DNA of 64,000 nt. Origin: Dipetalonema caudispina. Its lineage: Eukaryota; Nematoda; Chromadorea; Rhabditida; Onchocercidae. Location of the stretch: the NCBI GenBank assembly GCA_013365325.1, contig JABVXV010000031.1:310001-374000 (forward strand). The letters run 5' to 3'. Within the stretch, counting starts at the first letter, position 1. Every line of letters begins with the position of its first letter. Below are positions 51,918 through 64,000 of this stretch, piece by piece. Position numbers and translations under genes: made by a program. The notes under the pieces are model-generated. The model searched no databases. It was not told the origin of the DNA and worked only from the letters and a program-made list of their open reading frames with translations.

Positions 51918-54280
51918 AAAAAACCGGCGTAGAAATCCCGCACCATACGGAAAAAATGATCTCTCACAACCGGAAAGTCGAGAAGTTCTCACTATTTTCC
52001 ACGGTGCTGATCATATTTTTGGTTATGAACTCAATTATTTAATTGTCGCGTCCCAATTTCATTACACAAGCTTTTCTCCTTTATTAATTAATTAATTACT
52101 CGCATAGTCTTAGAGACTCGCTCGTTATCTTTTATAAAATTTGATTCACTCAGTTGTATGAAGTGCAATATTCCTGCCTCACACTTTGTTTATATTATCA
52201 TTTTTATCAGTTGTACTTGTCAGTGCCCAAAAAGTCTTTCATAAACGACCTGAGCCCAAATCCATCACTTATTCTGCCAGAAAAATCATCTCTCTCCATC
52301 TTTCTCCTTGCCAATAAACCATTATAAAGGAGCTGTAGGTAGATCAGATGCAGAAATTTCAACTCTTCCTATTAATTAATGTTAAGCTAGTCTTTCTTTC
52401 CTTAGGCTTGCTAAAAAGTACTATTTCTAATGTTCACATATAATTTCTGCTAAATCTAAATTATAAGGTTGTTAAGCTCATTTTGAAATTCTTTTTAACT
52501 TACAGGAAATAATATCTTTTCCATTCCATAGAATATGGGCGGTCGTTTTGTTTCTCGAATTCCCGAATTTTCAACTGATAACATCATCATTATTTTATTT
52601 TACAGATAAGAATGCAAAACTTCTGAGAATTATTTTGTCTATTTTTGAGAAATTATGCTCTTTATCGAATTTTCAAATGTGCATCGTTATGCTATATTTT
52701 TGCGAGTAAGAATTATAGATTGTGTAGTACGAATTGTAACATTTTTCGAATTAATTGAAATTTTTGTATTATTTTAAATTTTCTTCAAGTCAAAAAATAT
52801 TGGGCATGGCTTCTGCTTATTTTCATTAGCGTATAATACTAACTGTAGTGCTTTTGAGAATTAGAAAGTAGTGGTGATGTGTTCATGTTAATTCCATTTT
52901 TAGTTCCTGTACCTCTAGTCCGTACCCGGTTTCGCTGTATTTACTGTAGTTCCCTAGAATTTTACAAAGTATCAAAAAGGACTTCATTGTTGGAACTGTA
53001 TTTGCTAAAAATCCTATTTGTCTAATTTAAACATTTATTGCAACCATAGGAATTTTCTAAGAAGTCCTTTTTTGTCTTTCTGTTATTATAAACCAAAAAA
53101 ATTAAATTAATTTACTTTTGTGTATTACTTCTAATAAAAAATATCGACTTTTAATTTTTAACAATTTCACGACATGAAATGATACTGATGATCCTGAACA
53201 TTGATAGTTTAATATCTTTCAGGAATTCCCTCTGAATAACAGATGATATCTTTAGAAATTTTGTGTCTATTTGTTTATTTTATGCAAATCATAAACAGAT
53301 AGCAATCTAAAATGTGTTGAGAAGATATACGCAATACGTCATGCGTGATGCGTGAGTTTTGTGCTGAGCAGAAGCATCTGCTTTAAATGCAAAATGTAAT
53401 GTCATCATTATGTAAGTAACAAGCCAAGTAACATATGATAGCTTAAGATAAAAATAGGTAAGACGAGAGGAGAGAGTAGGTAATAGTATCGGTAAGTTGC
53501 AAAATGAGTATCGATTCGGGAAATTGCTGTGTGATAATGCAATGGTTTTAAGCTGTTATGAACCTCACAAAGTCGTTTGTTTTAAATCATAAATGATGAT
53601 ATAATCAAATGACTTCAATGATTACAACAGGTAAACTGTTTTTTTGATACCGCGTATATTTGACATATCATTCTGATTTTCGCTGTTGTAATCCATTACA
53701 TCTGTCTAAAATATATACTTTGAACTAATCAAGGAAAAAGATTTAAATGTTTTTTTTTTGGTTAATTTTATGATATTGAATTCTTTCTGGATACCGGTAA
53801 GTTCCATAAATAACGAGAAAATATCCAATTTAATGTCTAGATATTCCTAAATGTTAAAGTTCTAAAATTATTAGTACTGTGGGCTACTGGAAGGAGTTGC
53901 AAGGAATTATTTTATTTCAACATCATTGCTTAAAATGTCTTAAATAGTTTCCCAGATTGGAATAGAAAAGCTACTATTACAGTAACATGTTGAACTGATT
54001 AACAAAAAGTAAAAATGGAATTTGAGAAAAATTTAAACTGGAAGCTTCTAAATTAATTGCTCTTAAGACATTTCTCACAATACTTCAGAGCGTCTGCTAA
54101 ATCTTAAAGAGTTGAAAAATTTGTGCTTGTTGTGATCCAAAAATGAATTGAACTATTATGTTTATCAATTGAAGATAAGTAGTCTGTTTTGCACTTATAT
54201 GCAGAAATTACGCTTACAAAACATGCAAGCTGCTGAAAAAACTAGAATTTTATGAAAGAACTCTGTTGATAATGACTCAC

Positions 54281-54420
54281 CATTTTAAGCGATTTACCCT
54301 GTTCAAACGGAATTATATATGGATCGTGTACTCCTGATGACCAAAATCTTTTACCTGCTCTAAATAATGCCCCACGCAAACCATTTGTTGCAGTAAACAA
54401 TGCCAAACAAACAAACACCC
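54281..54420 (-). other. exon-like segment of an unidentified small protein
   Basis: On the minus strand this 140-base segment is flanked by a good acceptor (ATTTCAG) and a good donor (GTGAGT). Its open frame encodes a hydrophobic stretch followed by GALFRAGKRFWSSGVHDPYI and IPFEQGKSLKM. The Arg/Ser-rich part before SGVHDPY resembles a mitochondrial targeting sequence of a small inner-membrane subunit; the GKR could instead be a prohormone site. No start exon or following exon was established, so neither the gene nor its function is known. Confidence 0.3.
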
Positions 54421-54423
54421 CTG

Positions 54424-54505
54424 AAATATTACTTAATTAATATTACCTAAATATTACTTGATTAATATTATCTAAATATTATTTATTTAATATTACCTAA
54501 CAATG
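54424..54505. repeat. AT-rich tandem repeat
   Basis: About two and a half copies of a unit near 30 bases built on TTAATATTACCTAAATATTA, slightly diverged. It lies immediately next to the exon-like segment. Confidence 0.7.
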
Positions 54506-56726
54506 TCTCTAAATTTATGATCAGGAAAGATTAATTAGCCATGAGTAGAGCTAATATTTCGATGACAAATCAATAAACGCCGCGTTTCAAATGAGCTTAA
54601 CTATAAACTTGGCCAAAACAATACCTAATAAAACTTCAGTGTTCTTTAAAAAGAGGTCAGGAAATTTTTTTAAATTTAAACTCTCACATGAGATTCCATA
54701 AGTTGCAGACATTTGCACGAAAAGAGATGATGCTCTTGGGGCGATTGGTTGCACTGAAATAATGAATTTTAAAATCTCTGAAAAAGGCGTGTAAGTTGAA
54801 AGCTTGAAAAATTTCTCCATGTAACTGTTACTAATGCTGTTATAGTGGAAGAAGAAAGCGAAAATGAAGTAACTTAATTGAAAGTGTATTTAATTAAAAA
54901 TACCGACCGTATACCTCAATTCAATTTCCATTTTCAACGCAAAAAAAAATGATTTTTTTAATTCAATTTTCACAATATAAATCCATCATACTTTCCTGCG
55001 CATATTTATCTGATAAATTAGTCATGAAGAAATCCAAATATTAAGTTCAAATGAAACATATGCATTATACTTGGGTTATTTATTGTGAATAGTTGGAAAC
55101 TATTTGAAAATTTTGCAAACTCCTTTAAGAAAACTTTTTAGTTATAGTATAGCATGCTTTGAGAATTACATAGTTATTTTCCCTGAGATTTTTCGTCAAC
55201 ATTAAATTTGAATTTTTCTCGTTTAAATTAGTTTGCATCCTCTTAGGCTTTCCCACAAAAAATGTTTTATAAATGTCTTTGACTTAATGCAAGATCAATG
55301 AAATGCGCCAAAAGTACTATAATTCTCTTCAGTGCTCTTTTGCAACTTCATGCTACAAATTTAAATTTATGTATCACTGATAACATAGCGCAAGGATCAA
55401 AACTTTATCACCTACTGATGAGAAGAATTTCTCTTTTATTAAAAGCTTTTTAACCTAAATTTCCTCTTTAAATTAAGCTTTATCGTACCATTCAACAGAT
55501 GAACTTTTTGATAAGATTAAGACTGCAATAAAACATATTTTTGAACGGAAGATTTTATTCTGTCATCTCCAAGTCATCAGTTATTCAGATCCGAATATTG
55601 TGACAACGCACAATTATGGCTAACTTTACGTCATTTAAAAAAGATTTTGTGATGTTAATCGTTAAAGCATTCTGTTTAATTGAGATGTTACTATCTGGTA
55701 TTTCTCGGGCTTGCTTTAGGCTTTATTCTTCTGCTTTGGTGCAGAATGTTCCGATGAATGTTCATAGAAGTGTGTACATTTATAGAAAAACATATGTGTG
55801 CTGATGATACTTTGTAAATGCTGTCACTATACCTTGCGTATCCTTTTTTATTATCAAAGATTAAAATTTCCGAGGAGATTTTTTTTTTTTAAAATTGCAC
55901 TGCAACAAAGTAAAAGAAGTTGTAGAAGAACAGGGAAGATTGTCGTTCATTTCATTTTTTTTCTTTTTTTTTTTTTTTTACTCTCTGCAGTATCAAAATC
56001 ACAAAAGCAATGAAAAATCCGATAGGATCCGAATCTACCATTGCACCTATACCGGTATTGATGATAGTAAGGCTAAATGAAAAAGAGTACTTATGCTAAG
56101 TAATCATTGAAGACTCATTTATTTCATTTCTCTGAACTAGTTTTTTCGATCATCATCATCATTCCTTTGGCGCCTTCCTTTACTTTCGCCTAGTTACCTA
56201 ACTCTTTACTGTAGCAGCATTTTAAACTGAAGAGCTTTTCTGATCTGTCATCAGTATCCGTGTTTCGATTCTTCTAACAAATCACCAACTCTCTTCTTAT
56301 TCTTTTCCGTTTACTTATCTTATCCATAGTCTTCAATGCAAGCTAACTAACTCAATCACTATCAAGTAAAGTAGAGTGGAAAACAAGTAAGAACCTCTGT
56401 TTAACATTGTTAACTTCTTTACTTCGACAGTTACCAATAAAAGCAAACTCCGATCCGGCTGCTTTCAGTTCAGGAACTGTTGACATCGTTGCATTTCGAA
56501 CAACCATTATGGAGGCTGGTTTTATTATTACTATAATTATGATGACCATATTAATGATACCTATCATTACATTTTATAATCATAATTATTTCTCCCTTTT
56601 TTTTACAGCTTTTCATTATAACTTATCAACTAGTAATTAAATCAATTTGTTCTCTGAGTCAAAGATAATTTTCTTCTTGCTCTTTCGGGAATGAATTAAT
56701 TTTTATTATGTTAATCAACATCACCG

Positions 56727-57592
56727 TTAACAATTAAATATTGAATATTCAACTTCATCTCTTTACTTTCATCCTTCATCATAAAAGTTATCCGCCAGGT
56801 ATCATTTCAGTCATCTCTGAGGCACATTAATTTCAAGATATAATTATAAAACCAATTTTGTCTGCTTATTAGTCTTCTTGGCCTGTGATTTAGAGTTGCA
56901 CTCAAATTTGGCATATCTTCAGTTTCTTCCCCGTTGCTTTAATCTAATTTGAATATTCTTGTACACTTTACGCTTACCCAAACATGATCTGTTCACCACT
57001 CAGAATTTTTGAAATCGTTATTGATTATTTCGAAATTCAGTCATTAATGCATTCTACCTGTTGGAATTGGACAGTTTACTAATTCTATATCACTTCCAGT
57101 ATTCCCCTGACCTTTTACCATCATCTTCAAATCCTTCAATGCCTTCACTTTCATTTTACAATGTTTCCTTTTATTGGTAAATTCAGTTGCATTTCAATCT
57201 TTCCATTATGAACAAAGAAGTGCAGTAAAGTGAGATATCACTTGTGATGATATGTTTCAGTTTCTTTAGTAACTGGACGAACCTTTTCCCTCTTCTTTTT
57301 TTGTGAGCAACAGTAATCCTTCTGAATCAGTTCCTGAATCCACGTCCATCAGATTCCCTCACTCTTCTTTCCAGCTTAACTTTAGCGAACTTTCTTCACT
57401 TTCATCCTTTATCTCTTTCTTTAATGTTGTTGCCTGGTCATAACTGTTCGGCCTTCTACCCTGACCACTCAATAAAAGGTACAGGGTCTTGTAGCTTATT
57501 TAACATTGAATGTCTAGAAACCACAATATCCCGCTTAGACTCGGGCATCATCCAACCAATTTTCCTCCTTTCTTCGAGATATCTGCGTAGAT
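56727..57592. repeat. dispersed 0.87-kb repeat, copy 2
   Basis: This is the same segment as 27256-28122, in the same orientation and without gaps. It ends about 370 bases before the first recognised exon of the calponin-like gene, so it may sit in that gene's promoter or first intron. The edges differ from copy 1 while the core appears identical. Confidence 0.9.
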
Positions 57593-57959
57593 ATTCACAA
57601 TAATGAAACGTTTAAAAACAATTCAGTTTTCAAATATTGTTATATGCATAAAAAATTCCCAGTGAAAGCAGTATTCGATCTTGTTGGAGCAGATTATTCA
57701 AATTTTTGTGGACTGGAATAGTGTAGAATATTGGTACATCTCAAAGTTCCTTTATTCGATGCCTAGCTTCATAATCAAAATTCAGGATATTTATTGGTAG
57801 TGGGAGGAATAAAACCAATAACTAAGCAGAGTGTAACTCACAAACCACGCATTTTATGAGATGATAAGAAAACTTGAAGATTAAAAATTGAAATAGGATC
57901 AAATTTTCTGTAAACAAGAATTTTTGATCGACTAAATTTCAAATGCATTCTCATTTCAG

Positions 57960-60900
57960 GATAGTGCAGAAAATGAGCAGAAGCGAACGAAGCGAAGATG
58001 GAATCTGGAACAACTCCGTGCTGGTGATACTTTTCTATCGGTACAAGCTGCAACAAATAAGTATGAATCGCAGAAAGGTATGACAGCGCCTGGTATGCCA
58101 CGATGGAACATCACCAAGGACAAGCATCTCGGGTTTCAATTTCTTTTTTCAGAAATTTGCAAAATTACGGGTTTTTATAAATTTTATGTTCTAAACAGAT
58201 CAATGCAACAAGTAGATTTTTTTCTTCAAATGAAAAAACTATCTGAAGGACACAAACATGTTATACAGAAAAGAATTCACTGCTCAGAAGTTATGAAATA
58301 CAAGTCGTTATACAGAGTAATTCCTGAAGACGATAGGATGACGTCTGTGATTCGTGAAGGTAAATAATGTCTAGATGAAGAAATAGGATCTGACTGTTTC
58401 AGCTTCATAAATCCTGATCGGAAAAGTGAAGAATTGTTGAGTGCGCAATACGGAAGTAATCAGTATGCATCACAAAAGGGTATGATTTAAAATTTCGCTG
58501 TTGTAAAGCCTTTTGTGTGCCTCTTAGAAATAACATTTATTTTGAAAAAGTAATGGATATATCTGAATGCTTACGTAATTAAACTGCATGTTGTACACTC
58601 TTCCAATAATTTTATGGTCAGTAACGCCATTTTCAGGTTTAACACCGATTGGTGGATCAAGAGGTCAAGTGTTAAAAGTAGAATATAAAAAAGACTGGGA
58701 ATCAATAGTTGATAAACAGAGTGAGAAACTTATACCTAAGCAGTCTGGTGATTACGGAATGGCCACGCAATCCGGAGAGGTCCTTTTCTAATATTTCGAT
58801 GATATGAATGATTTAATGTAAGCTTTTTCAAGTTAAGAAACCAAAATTTTTAGCGTTCGATGGGTTCTCATCGTAATCAGGTACCAATTATTAGAGGACG
58901 TTTACCACGTGATCGACGTACACATGGTGTATTATGTTATCAGTATGGTACCAACATATTTGCTTCTCAGCAGGGTATGAATGCACCACCCGGTATTGGA
59001 GCAGTTCGACAAGCTACTATGGAAATTGAAGGGCTTGGTTTTACGTTAGTTCTACATATAGCATTTTATTTGCTAACTTAGTAGCTAATATTGTCACCAG
59101 GATTACGTCAAAAAGTACTCTGCTATGACAAGTTAAATTTTGCAAAGTTAGCCACGTAACTGAGTTTTTTCTTTTCTTTTCTCCACAGAGAGGATACTTT
59201 GCGAAAGGGAACTGAATTCACTCCGTGGTACTCGGGACAAAACAAATTTGCCAATCAATCAGGTACCGGTGGTTTTCTGAAAGTTCGCGATGTATTACCA
59301 AATTCGAAGGTATTTTTTTATTGCTTTAGCCAAGAAATTTTACGATGCATTTAACACAATTTAAACTATTTCGAAACTATCTATATATTTACATTTTAGA
59401 AATGTAAAATTCATTTATTACAAAAAAAATACAGACAAAATAAGTTGTGGCATAACCAGAATGTTGATATCCATAGATAAAATAGAAGGTTGAACATCAT
59501 TTATTTTTTGATTTGATTATTATGAGGATGAAATTAGAGTAAGTACAACTTTGTTACCCATAAAAATAATATGTAACTATTTCAGTAAATGGTAACATAT
59601 TTTTGATTTCACTTCATGGCGATCATTGAAGCAATGTTTTAGGGTGGTAGAGAAATTGATGAAGCGTTGAAAATTAAATCGGAAGGCATTGTACCACTTC
59701 AGGCTGGTACCAATAAACTTGCATCTCAAAAAGGCATGATAGGCTTTGGAACACGAAGAAATGTACTGATAAAACAAGGATGGAAAAAAGAATGGTTAGT
59801 AACATTTTGCTGAAATCCATAAAGTAGCAACACTTCTTTATTCATACTTATGATATCAAATTTTAACAATACTTTCGAGAATTCAGAGTGACCTTTAGTC
59901 CGTTCTGAAATTAAATGTTAAGTTGCCTCCAGTTTGTCTGAGCTTGATAAACAACAGGATTGAAGAGTATGAGCAAGCGTTGCATGAATTTGAGGAAACT
60001 CGACCGCCTGGCTCAGCGTCTGCTCCCGATTCATTTGGACATTGCAAACAGAAACTCGAGGAAAAGGGAGAAGTTAGACATTTGAATTTCTTGAAACTTC
60101 GCATAATCATTAATGAGATCAACTTTAACTTAAAAACTTGATATGCTGTATTAACAAAAATTGTAGTGTTTTAATTAGTTGATTAGTAGTAGAAGTTCCA
60201 GAACTGAAAAATTATTTAGAATTTTATAGCAAAGTTTGTTTTTGACTCAAATTGCCAAAATTTCAAAAGATTTTTGCAAATAATGATATTTGAAGGAAAA
60301 AAGGTCCGAATGATCATCCCGCCTAACCTTTCAACAAACACCTTTTGTTCATTAACAACCTAAAAAAATTGAGTACTACACAAATTCTTAACCGTATATT
60401 GTTACAAATACGGTAAATAAGGAAAGATGTGAAAGTTGTAAAATTGTTCTATTTGCAGCAGTAGAAAATTAAGATAAGATGGATACATATTTTTCCATAT
60501 ATATGAGAAGTCGTTAAAGATTGCAAAATAGAAGAGATTGAGAAATGAGTAAATATCAAAATGGTAATGGTTATTGAAAAGGATCACAATAATCAGTATG
60601 GAAATAGCGATGGTAGTAACTGTGAGTCCATTGTGGGACTTTAAAATCATTTCGGTGCTGTGCTGTGGTAAATTCAATGTTAAGCAATTATTTATTGGTA
60701 ACAGTTCCCGTTAGTCGTGGAGGAGAAAATTTTTAGGCACTTCAAACAATAAGTGAGAGTTTTATTGGGTGAATTAATCAATATGTGGTAGCACAGTGAT
60801 GTTCGCCTTAATTATTATTATTATTATTATAGAGACATGGTCAGAGCAGTAAAGCCTTAAAAGATTTGGATGCCTAATAGTAAGCCTAAGCTTTCAGATA

Positions 60901-61212
60901 GAAGAAGCCAAAACCGAGGATGAAGTGGAAAAGACGATAAACAATGTGGAAGAGGAAAAGGTTTATTTACTTAGAACTGTAATAGAAAAGATAACAATGG
61001 AACTTGACACAGAAGAAAGTGATAATTTATTATAGGTGGAGCAGAAATCAGTAGAAGATGAAGAGGAAGAGGAGGAAAATGGAAGGGAGGAAGATGAAGG
61101 AGATGATGAGGAGGAAGAGGAGGAAAATGGAAAGGAGGAAGATGAAGAAGATGATGAGGAGGAAGAAGAGGATGAAGAGGTAGAAGAAGAAGTAGAGGAA
61201 GAAGAGGAATAA
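57960..61212 (+). CDS. calponin-like-repeat actin-binding protein (UNC-87/CLIK family), first exon missing
   Basis: Nine exons in phase: 57960-58132, 58403-58479, 58637-58779, 58854-59044, 59189-59309, 59643-59794, 59958-60072, 60898-60960 and 61036-61212, about 403 residues. Six calponin-like repeats are seen: [45 protein letters not shown] and NKLASQKGM. After the last comes a conserved-looking segment, [20 protein letters not shown]. Two further exons then give a tail made almost only of Glu and Asp. Proteins built from these repeats bind and stabilise actin filaments, mainly in muscle; C. elegans UNC-87 and CLIK-1 are the models. The first exon here begins at an acceptor with Asp-Ser-Ala-Glu and has no Met, so the start lies upstream and was not found. 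No calponin-homology domain is visible. Confidence 0.87.
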
Positions 61213-61328
61213 ACCAAATTAACAATCTTTCAACGCTCATATATTTTAAGTTGTATTGTCCAGGTGAAGTCATTCAGCTAATGCCTGTGATAAAAGTAGA
61301 AAAAAATGGCATCAGTAGTATCACACTC

Positions 61329-61334
61329 AATAAA
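61329..61334 (+). terminator. poly(A) signal of the calponin-like gene
   Basis: AATAAA lies about 117 bases after the stop codon, supporting the acidic-tail exon as the true 3' end. Confidence 0.5.
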
Positions 61335-62685
61335 ACACTCACAATATCCGGAATTATTCCGCATTGATGGTGAGAAACGTCACTATTTGCATACACTTTA
61401 ATTTTTGTCTTGATTTTGGATCTTTGATGTAGTTCCTAGAATTTGCACAACTACATGAAGTGGGATAGGACTGTCTCGTTGATCAAATGCAAATTAATTT
61501 CAGACTAAAATACCATTGAATCTTTTATAGCTCTGCAGATCGGTAGCAGTTGAAGAGACTGAGGTGATTAATTATGTTAAATGACGAAAAAAAAAAGGGA
61601 ATTCCTAGTTTGAAGATGTTTGCTCCACACTAAGACCTCGAAAAATAAAGATTCTAAAACAGAAAAAGGGGAAGGCGGAAATGGTAAGACGAGCATCTGC
61701 TAGCAAACATTTTCTGTATTCACATTTTGCTGATGCATTTCGAGATTTGCGGAATCATTCAGACGCTCCGTTCTTTGAGAACTTCACTTATATTGTTCTA
61801 GTGATCGGCTGATATGGAATAAAATATTCTCGAGTGAAAACTAAACCGTGCACTTATTCAGGTTTCAGGCTTAGGCATTTCTGGAAATCAAGTTGCTGTG
61901 TTTAACACATTTTTTCTTAACTGATGGTTGTCATCAAATCCATTTTGAAATTGTAGCCTTGTAAATCCACTAACTTAGTTACAGCACTCATCAATGAAAG
62001 GATATACAGGTAGGAATGACCTTTGTTTCGCAAGTATATTTCTGAAAATTTACACAACCAAAGTGTTATTATCAAAAATGTCACAAACCGAGTAACTGAA
62101 GTCCGGAATATCTTCGCACCAGTGATGAAAACAAGAAAGCAAAATAGCTGACTTTCCAAAAAAAATTTAAAAAGATCGCTCTACAATTCTGCTATGATCA
62201 TGCTGTCTACACTGTCTATATGAAAGTCAATGTCTCAGTTCGGTTAACCATGAACAAGTACGAGATTTTCGAAAGCTGCTTTGTGCTGTCCATGGTCCGT
62301 CTATATAATAAAGTACTAGACCCCTTGCAAATTCATGGCTTCCATAATGCGACCACAAAAAGATTTCAAATTATAATTTCCATTTCGAAAAATGACGAGG
62401 CACTTCATCCTACATATGTATAATAAAACAGACATCAACTAAAATATCCTTCGGTGGGATCAAACCGATCACTTACATGTATATACCGAAAGCTAGGCGT
62501 TTATGTGGACTGCCCATTTAAATGCCGAAAACTCAAAACCTCCAAATCAAACATTTTGAAAGTCTTCACATGTCGATAATTTCATACACTAATTAGTGTA
62601 GCTGGAATACAGGTGTGAACTGGATGAAAAGCATATTTACTCTTTTCAGTCAACAAACAATTTGAAAACAAGGAATAAGATGAAG
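61335..62685. other. intergenic region between convergent genes
   Basis: AT-rich spacer between the calponin-like gene (+) and rpl-35 (-), so it should hold both 3' ends. The small frames at 61917-62159 and 62220-62423 show no motif. Confidence 0.5.
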
Positions 62686-63658
62686 TTACGCTTTTACAGC
62701 ATATTTCCTCATTGGGAATTTACGAAGTTTGGCAAGCTGCTTCTTCGTTTTCAAATTCGCTTCATATTTAGTCAGTGCTCGACGCATCGCTCGTGTTTTC
62801 TTCGGTCGAATATCCAGTGGTTTGAAATGCTTTCCCTTAAATTGGAGTCACTCAACTTGACAATACACATGTTAAGATTATATCCTAGCTTTGTCCAAGT
62901 TGGGTATCTTAATCCTGATAGAGCTGGAAGCAAATACATACATGCCATCATGTTATTAGCAAATATTTATAGTCCTAACACCTGTAATTTTCAAGTAATC
63001 ATAATCCTAACACTTATGATTAGTTGAACACTAATATGATCAAAAAGAAACAGTAATGGATTTATAAATTCTTCGAAAAATACCGCCCATATGAGAATGA
63101 CTTATTGGATAAAAAGGGAATTAGGTACAAAAACTGAATCTGTGGGCTTCAAAGTTGGTATCATTCTTATTGACGATGGATAGGAGCGTGACAACCTGGG
63201 GAACAAAGACTCCAATAGGTTTTCTTATTGAGTCAATCAGTATAAATTATAACTACTAGAACAACCTTGTAGAACTTCCTCAATTCCTGCTTCTGTGTTT
63301 GATTGATGACTGTCAAAATGCGAGCGATGTTTTTACGGACCGTACGAATCTTCGAAAGTTTCGAAGCGCCTCCACCGACTACTTTTGATACCTGCAACAA
63401 ATAGTCCAACCTTACCATAGCAAGCACAAGATTACAAATGGATGTTGGGATATCAGCAATAAAACGTTAGCTTTCAAAAAAAGTCTAGTAGCCGTTTGTT
63501 TCGTACAACCAAAATAGGTTGAATCGGTATTCTGAAGGTAAAATCGGAATTAAGAAACGAACCTGAAGTGAAGCAAGCTCCGTCTTCTGTTCATCAAGTT
63601 GCTTCGTTAGCTCTTCCTTCTTTTTTCCTCTTAAATCACGGGCCTTAACTTTGGTCAT
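62686..63658 (-). CDS. rpl-35: 60S ribosomal protein L35 (uL29)
   Basis: Three exons: 63658-63563, 63391-63266 and 62835-62686, giving 123 residues, exactly the usual size. It begins [20 protein letters not shown], continues with [20 protein letters not shown], and ends with [20 protein letters not shown] and [12 protein letters not shown]. All are highly conserved in eukaryotic L35. The protein sits near the polypeptide exit tunnel of the large subunit and contacts nascent-chain factors. Introns lie between codons (phase 0). A strong splice acceptor 12 bases before the ATG suggests trans-splicing, as is usual for nematode ribosomal protein genes. Confidence 0.97.
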
Positions 63659-63670
63659 CCTTCCTTACTG

Positions 63671-63680
63671 CTGAAAACAA
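63671..63680 (-). promoter_or_regulatory. candidate spliced-leader acceptor of rpl-35
   Basis: TTGTTTTCAG on the minus strand, a near-perfect nematode 3' splice site, ends 12 bases upstream of the start codon. Confidence 0.6.
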
Positions 63681-64000
63681 ATGCTCCCACATTTTCAAAT
63701 TAGAAATTAAACCTTGAAATGTATACATGCAATAAAGACACGGAATAATGGCAAGTTTATAAAAAATTAAAAGGATATGGGCTACATTTTGCTTTTTTAT
63801 CGCGACACACGCCCTGTTTACTTGTATCACTGGTTCTGTCCAGTGATCTATATCACCGCATATTTCGCCATTCTTCCTACTGATCATGAATAGGAATTAT
63901 TACAAACGATAAGCTAATTAGCATAATAAACCAAATCCCTACACAACATCACCCCCAGTACCCAAATCTCTCTCCTACCACCTTCCTACTCCCTGCAACT
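63681..64000. other. rpl-35 upstream region
   Basis: The 5' flank of rpl-35 up to the window edge. An 80-codon minus frame at 63645-63887 overlaps the acceptor and is taken as chance. A C-rich stretch near 63950-63995 is the only compositional feature; no promoter motif was recognised. Confidence 0.4.

Larger units (their letters stand above)
51918..56726. other. 4.8-kb intergenic region
   Basis: AT-rich spacer downstream of the nuclear receptor. A possible poly(A) signal of that gene (AATAAA) is at 52313-52318. It contains a tandem AT-rich repeat at 54424-54505 and one exon-like minus-strand segment, listed separately. Open frames at 54587-54820, 55616-55804 and 56407-56640 have no recognisable motif. 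Confidence 0.45.

Noticed and set aside
58205..58367. Open frame continuing after the first calponin-like exon
   Set aside because: The donor at 58132 joins in phase to 58403, which carries the next repeat; the intervening frame lacks repeat motifs.
60963..61273. Poly-Ser and Pro/Leu-rich minus-strand open frames
   Set aside because: They are the antisense of the acidic-tail exon of the calponin-like gene.
1..64000. tRNA genes, rRNA, CRISPR arrays, bacterial operons or prophage
   Set aside because: No B-box-like GGTTCRA context, regular spacer arrays or long uninterrupted bacterial reading frames were seen; the DNA is eukaryotic nuclear.

Overview
The window looks like nuclear DNA of a filarial (spirurid) nematode. 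It is strongly AT-rich. Its genes are split into small exons by introns of roughly 100 to 3500 bases. Splice acceptors are of the nematode TTTTCAG or TTTAAG type. Several genes have a perfect acceptor 2 to 19 bases before the start codon, as expected for spliced-leader trans-splicing. The gene content is animal: a nuclear receptor, a GPCR, eIF4E/4EHP, a calponin-like muscle protein, an ER FKBP and ribosomal protein L35. I read the exons by eye and checked that every accepted junction keeps reading phase. No search was run, so family names rest on motif recognition.

Layout. Positions 1-2681 (-) hold the 5' part of a TM9SF1-type nonaspanin gene that runs off the left edge. Positions 3999-6121 (-) hold ife-4, a 4EHP-class cap-binding protein. 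Positions 8565-11647 (-) hold a complete five-exon orphan rhodopsin-class GPCR. Positions 17113-22187 (-) hold a COMM-domain protein. Positions 22745-24759 (-) hold a secreted two-domain FKBP ending in HDEL. Positions 29976-34737 (+) hold a secreted histidine acid phosphatase-family protein that appears to lack two catalytic residues. Positions 41049-51917 (+) hold a nuclear receptor of the HR4/GCNF (NR6A, C. elegans nhr-91) group. Positions 57960-61212 (+) hold a calponin-like-repeat (UNC-87/CLIK) protein with an acidic tail, whose first exon is not found. Positions 62686-63658 (-) hold rpl-35.

The rest is AT-rich intergenic DNA with microsatellites. One dispersed pair of repeats stands out: about 0.87 kb at 27256-28122 and again at 56727-57592, aligned without gaps, with an apparently identical core and frayed edges. 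The genes do not form an obvious pathway. The five leftmost genes are all on the minus strand, but spacings of about 0.6 to 5.5 kb give no firm evidence of an operon.

I did not find a clearly new biological system. The most interesting items are the apparently inactive phosphatase, one well supported and one probable GC-AG intron (both starting GCATGT), a phase-compatible cassette exon in ife-4, a CtBP-type motif in the nuclear receptor, and the duplicated non-coding segment.
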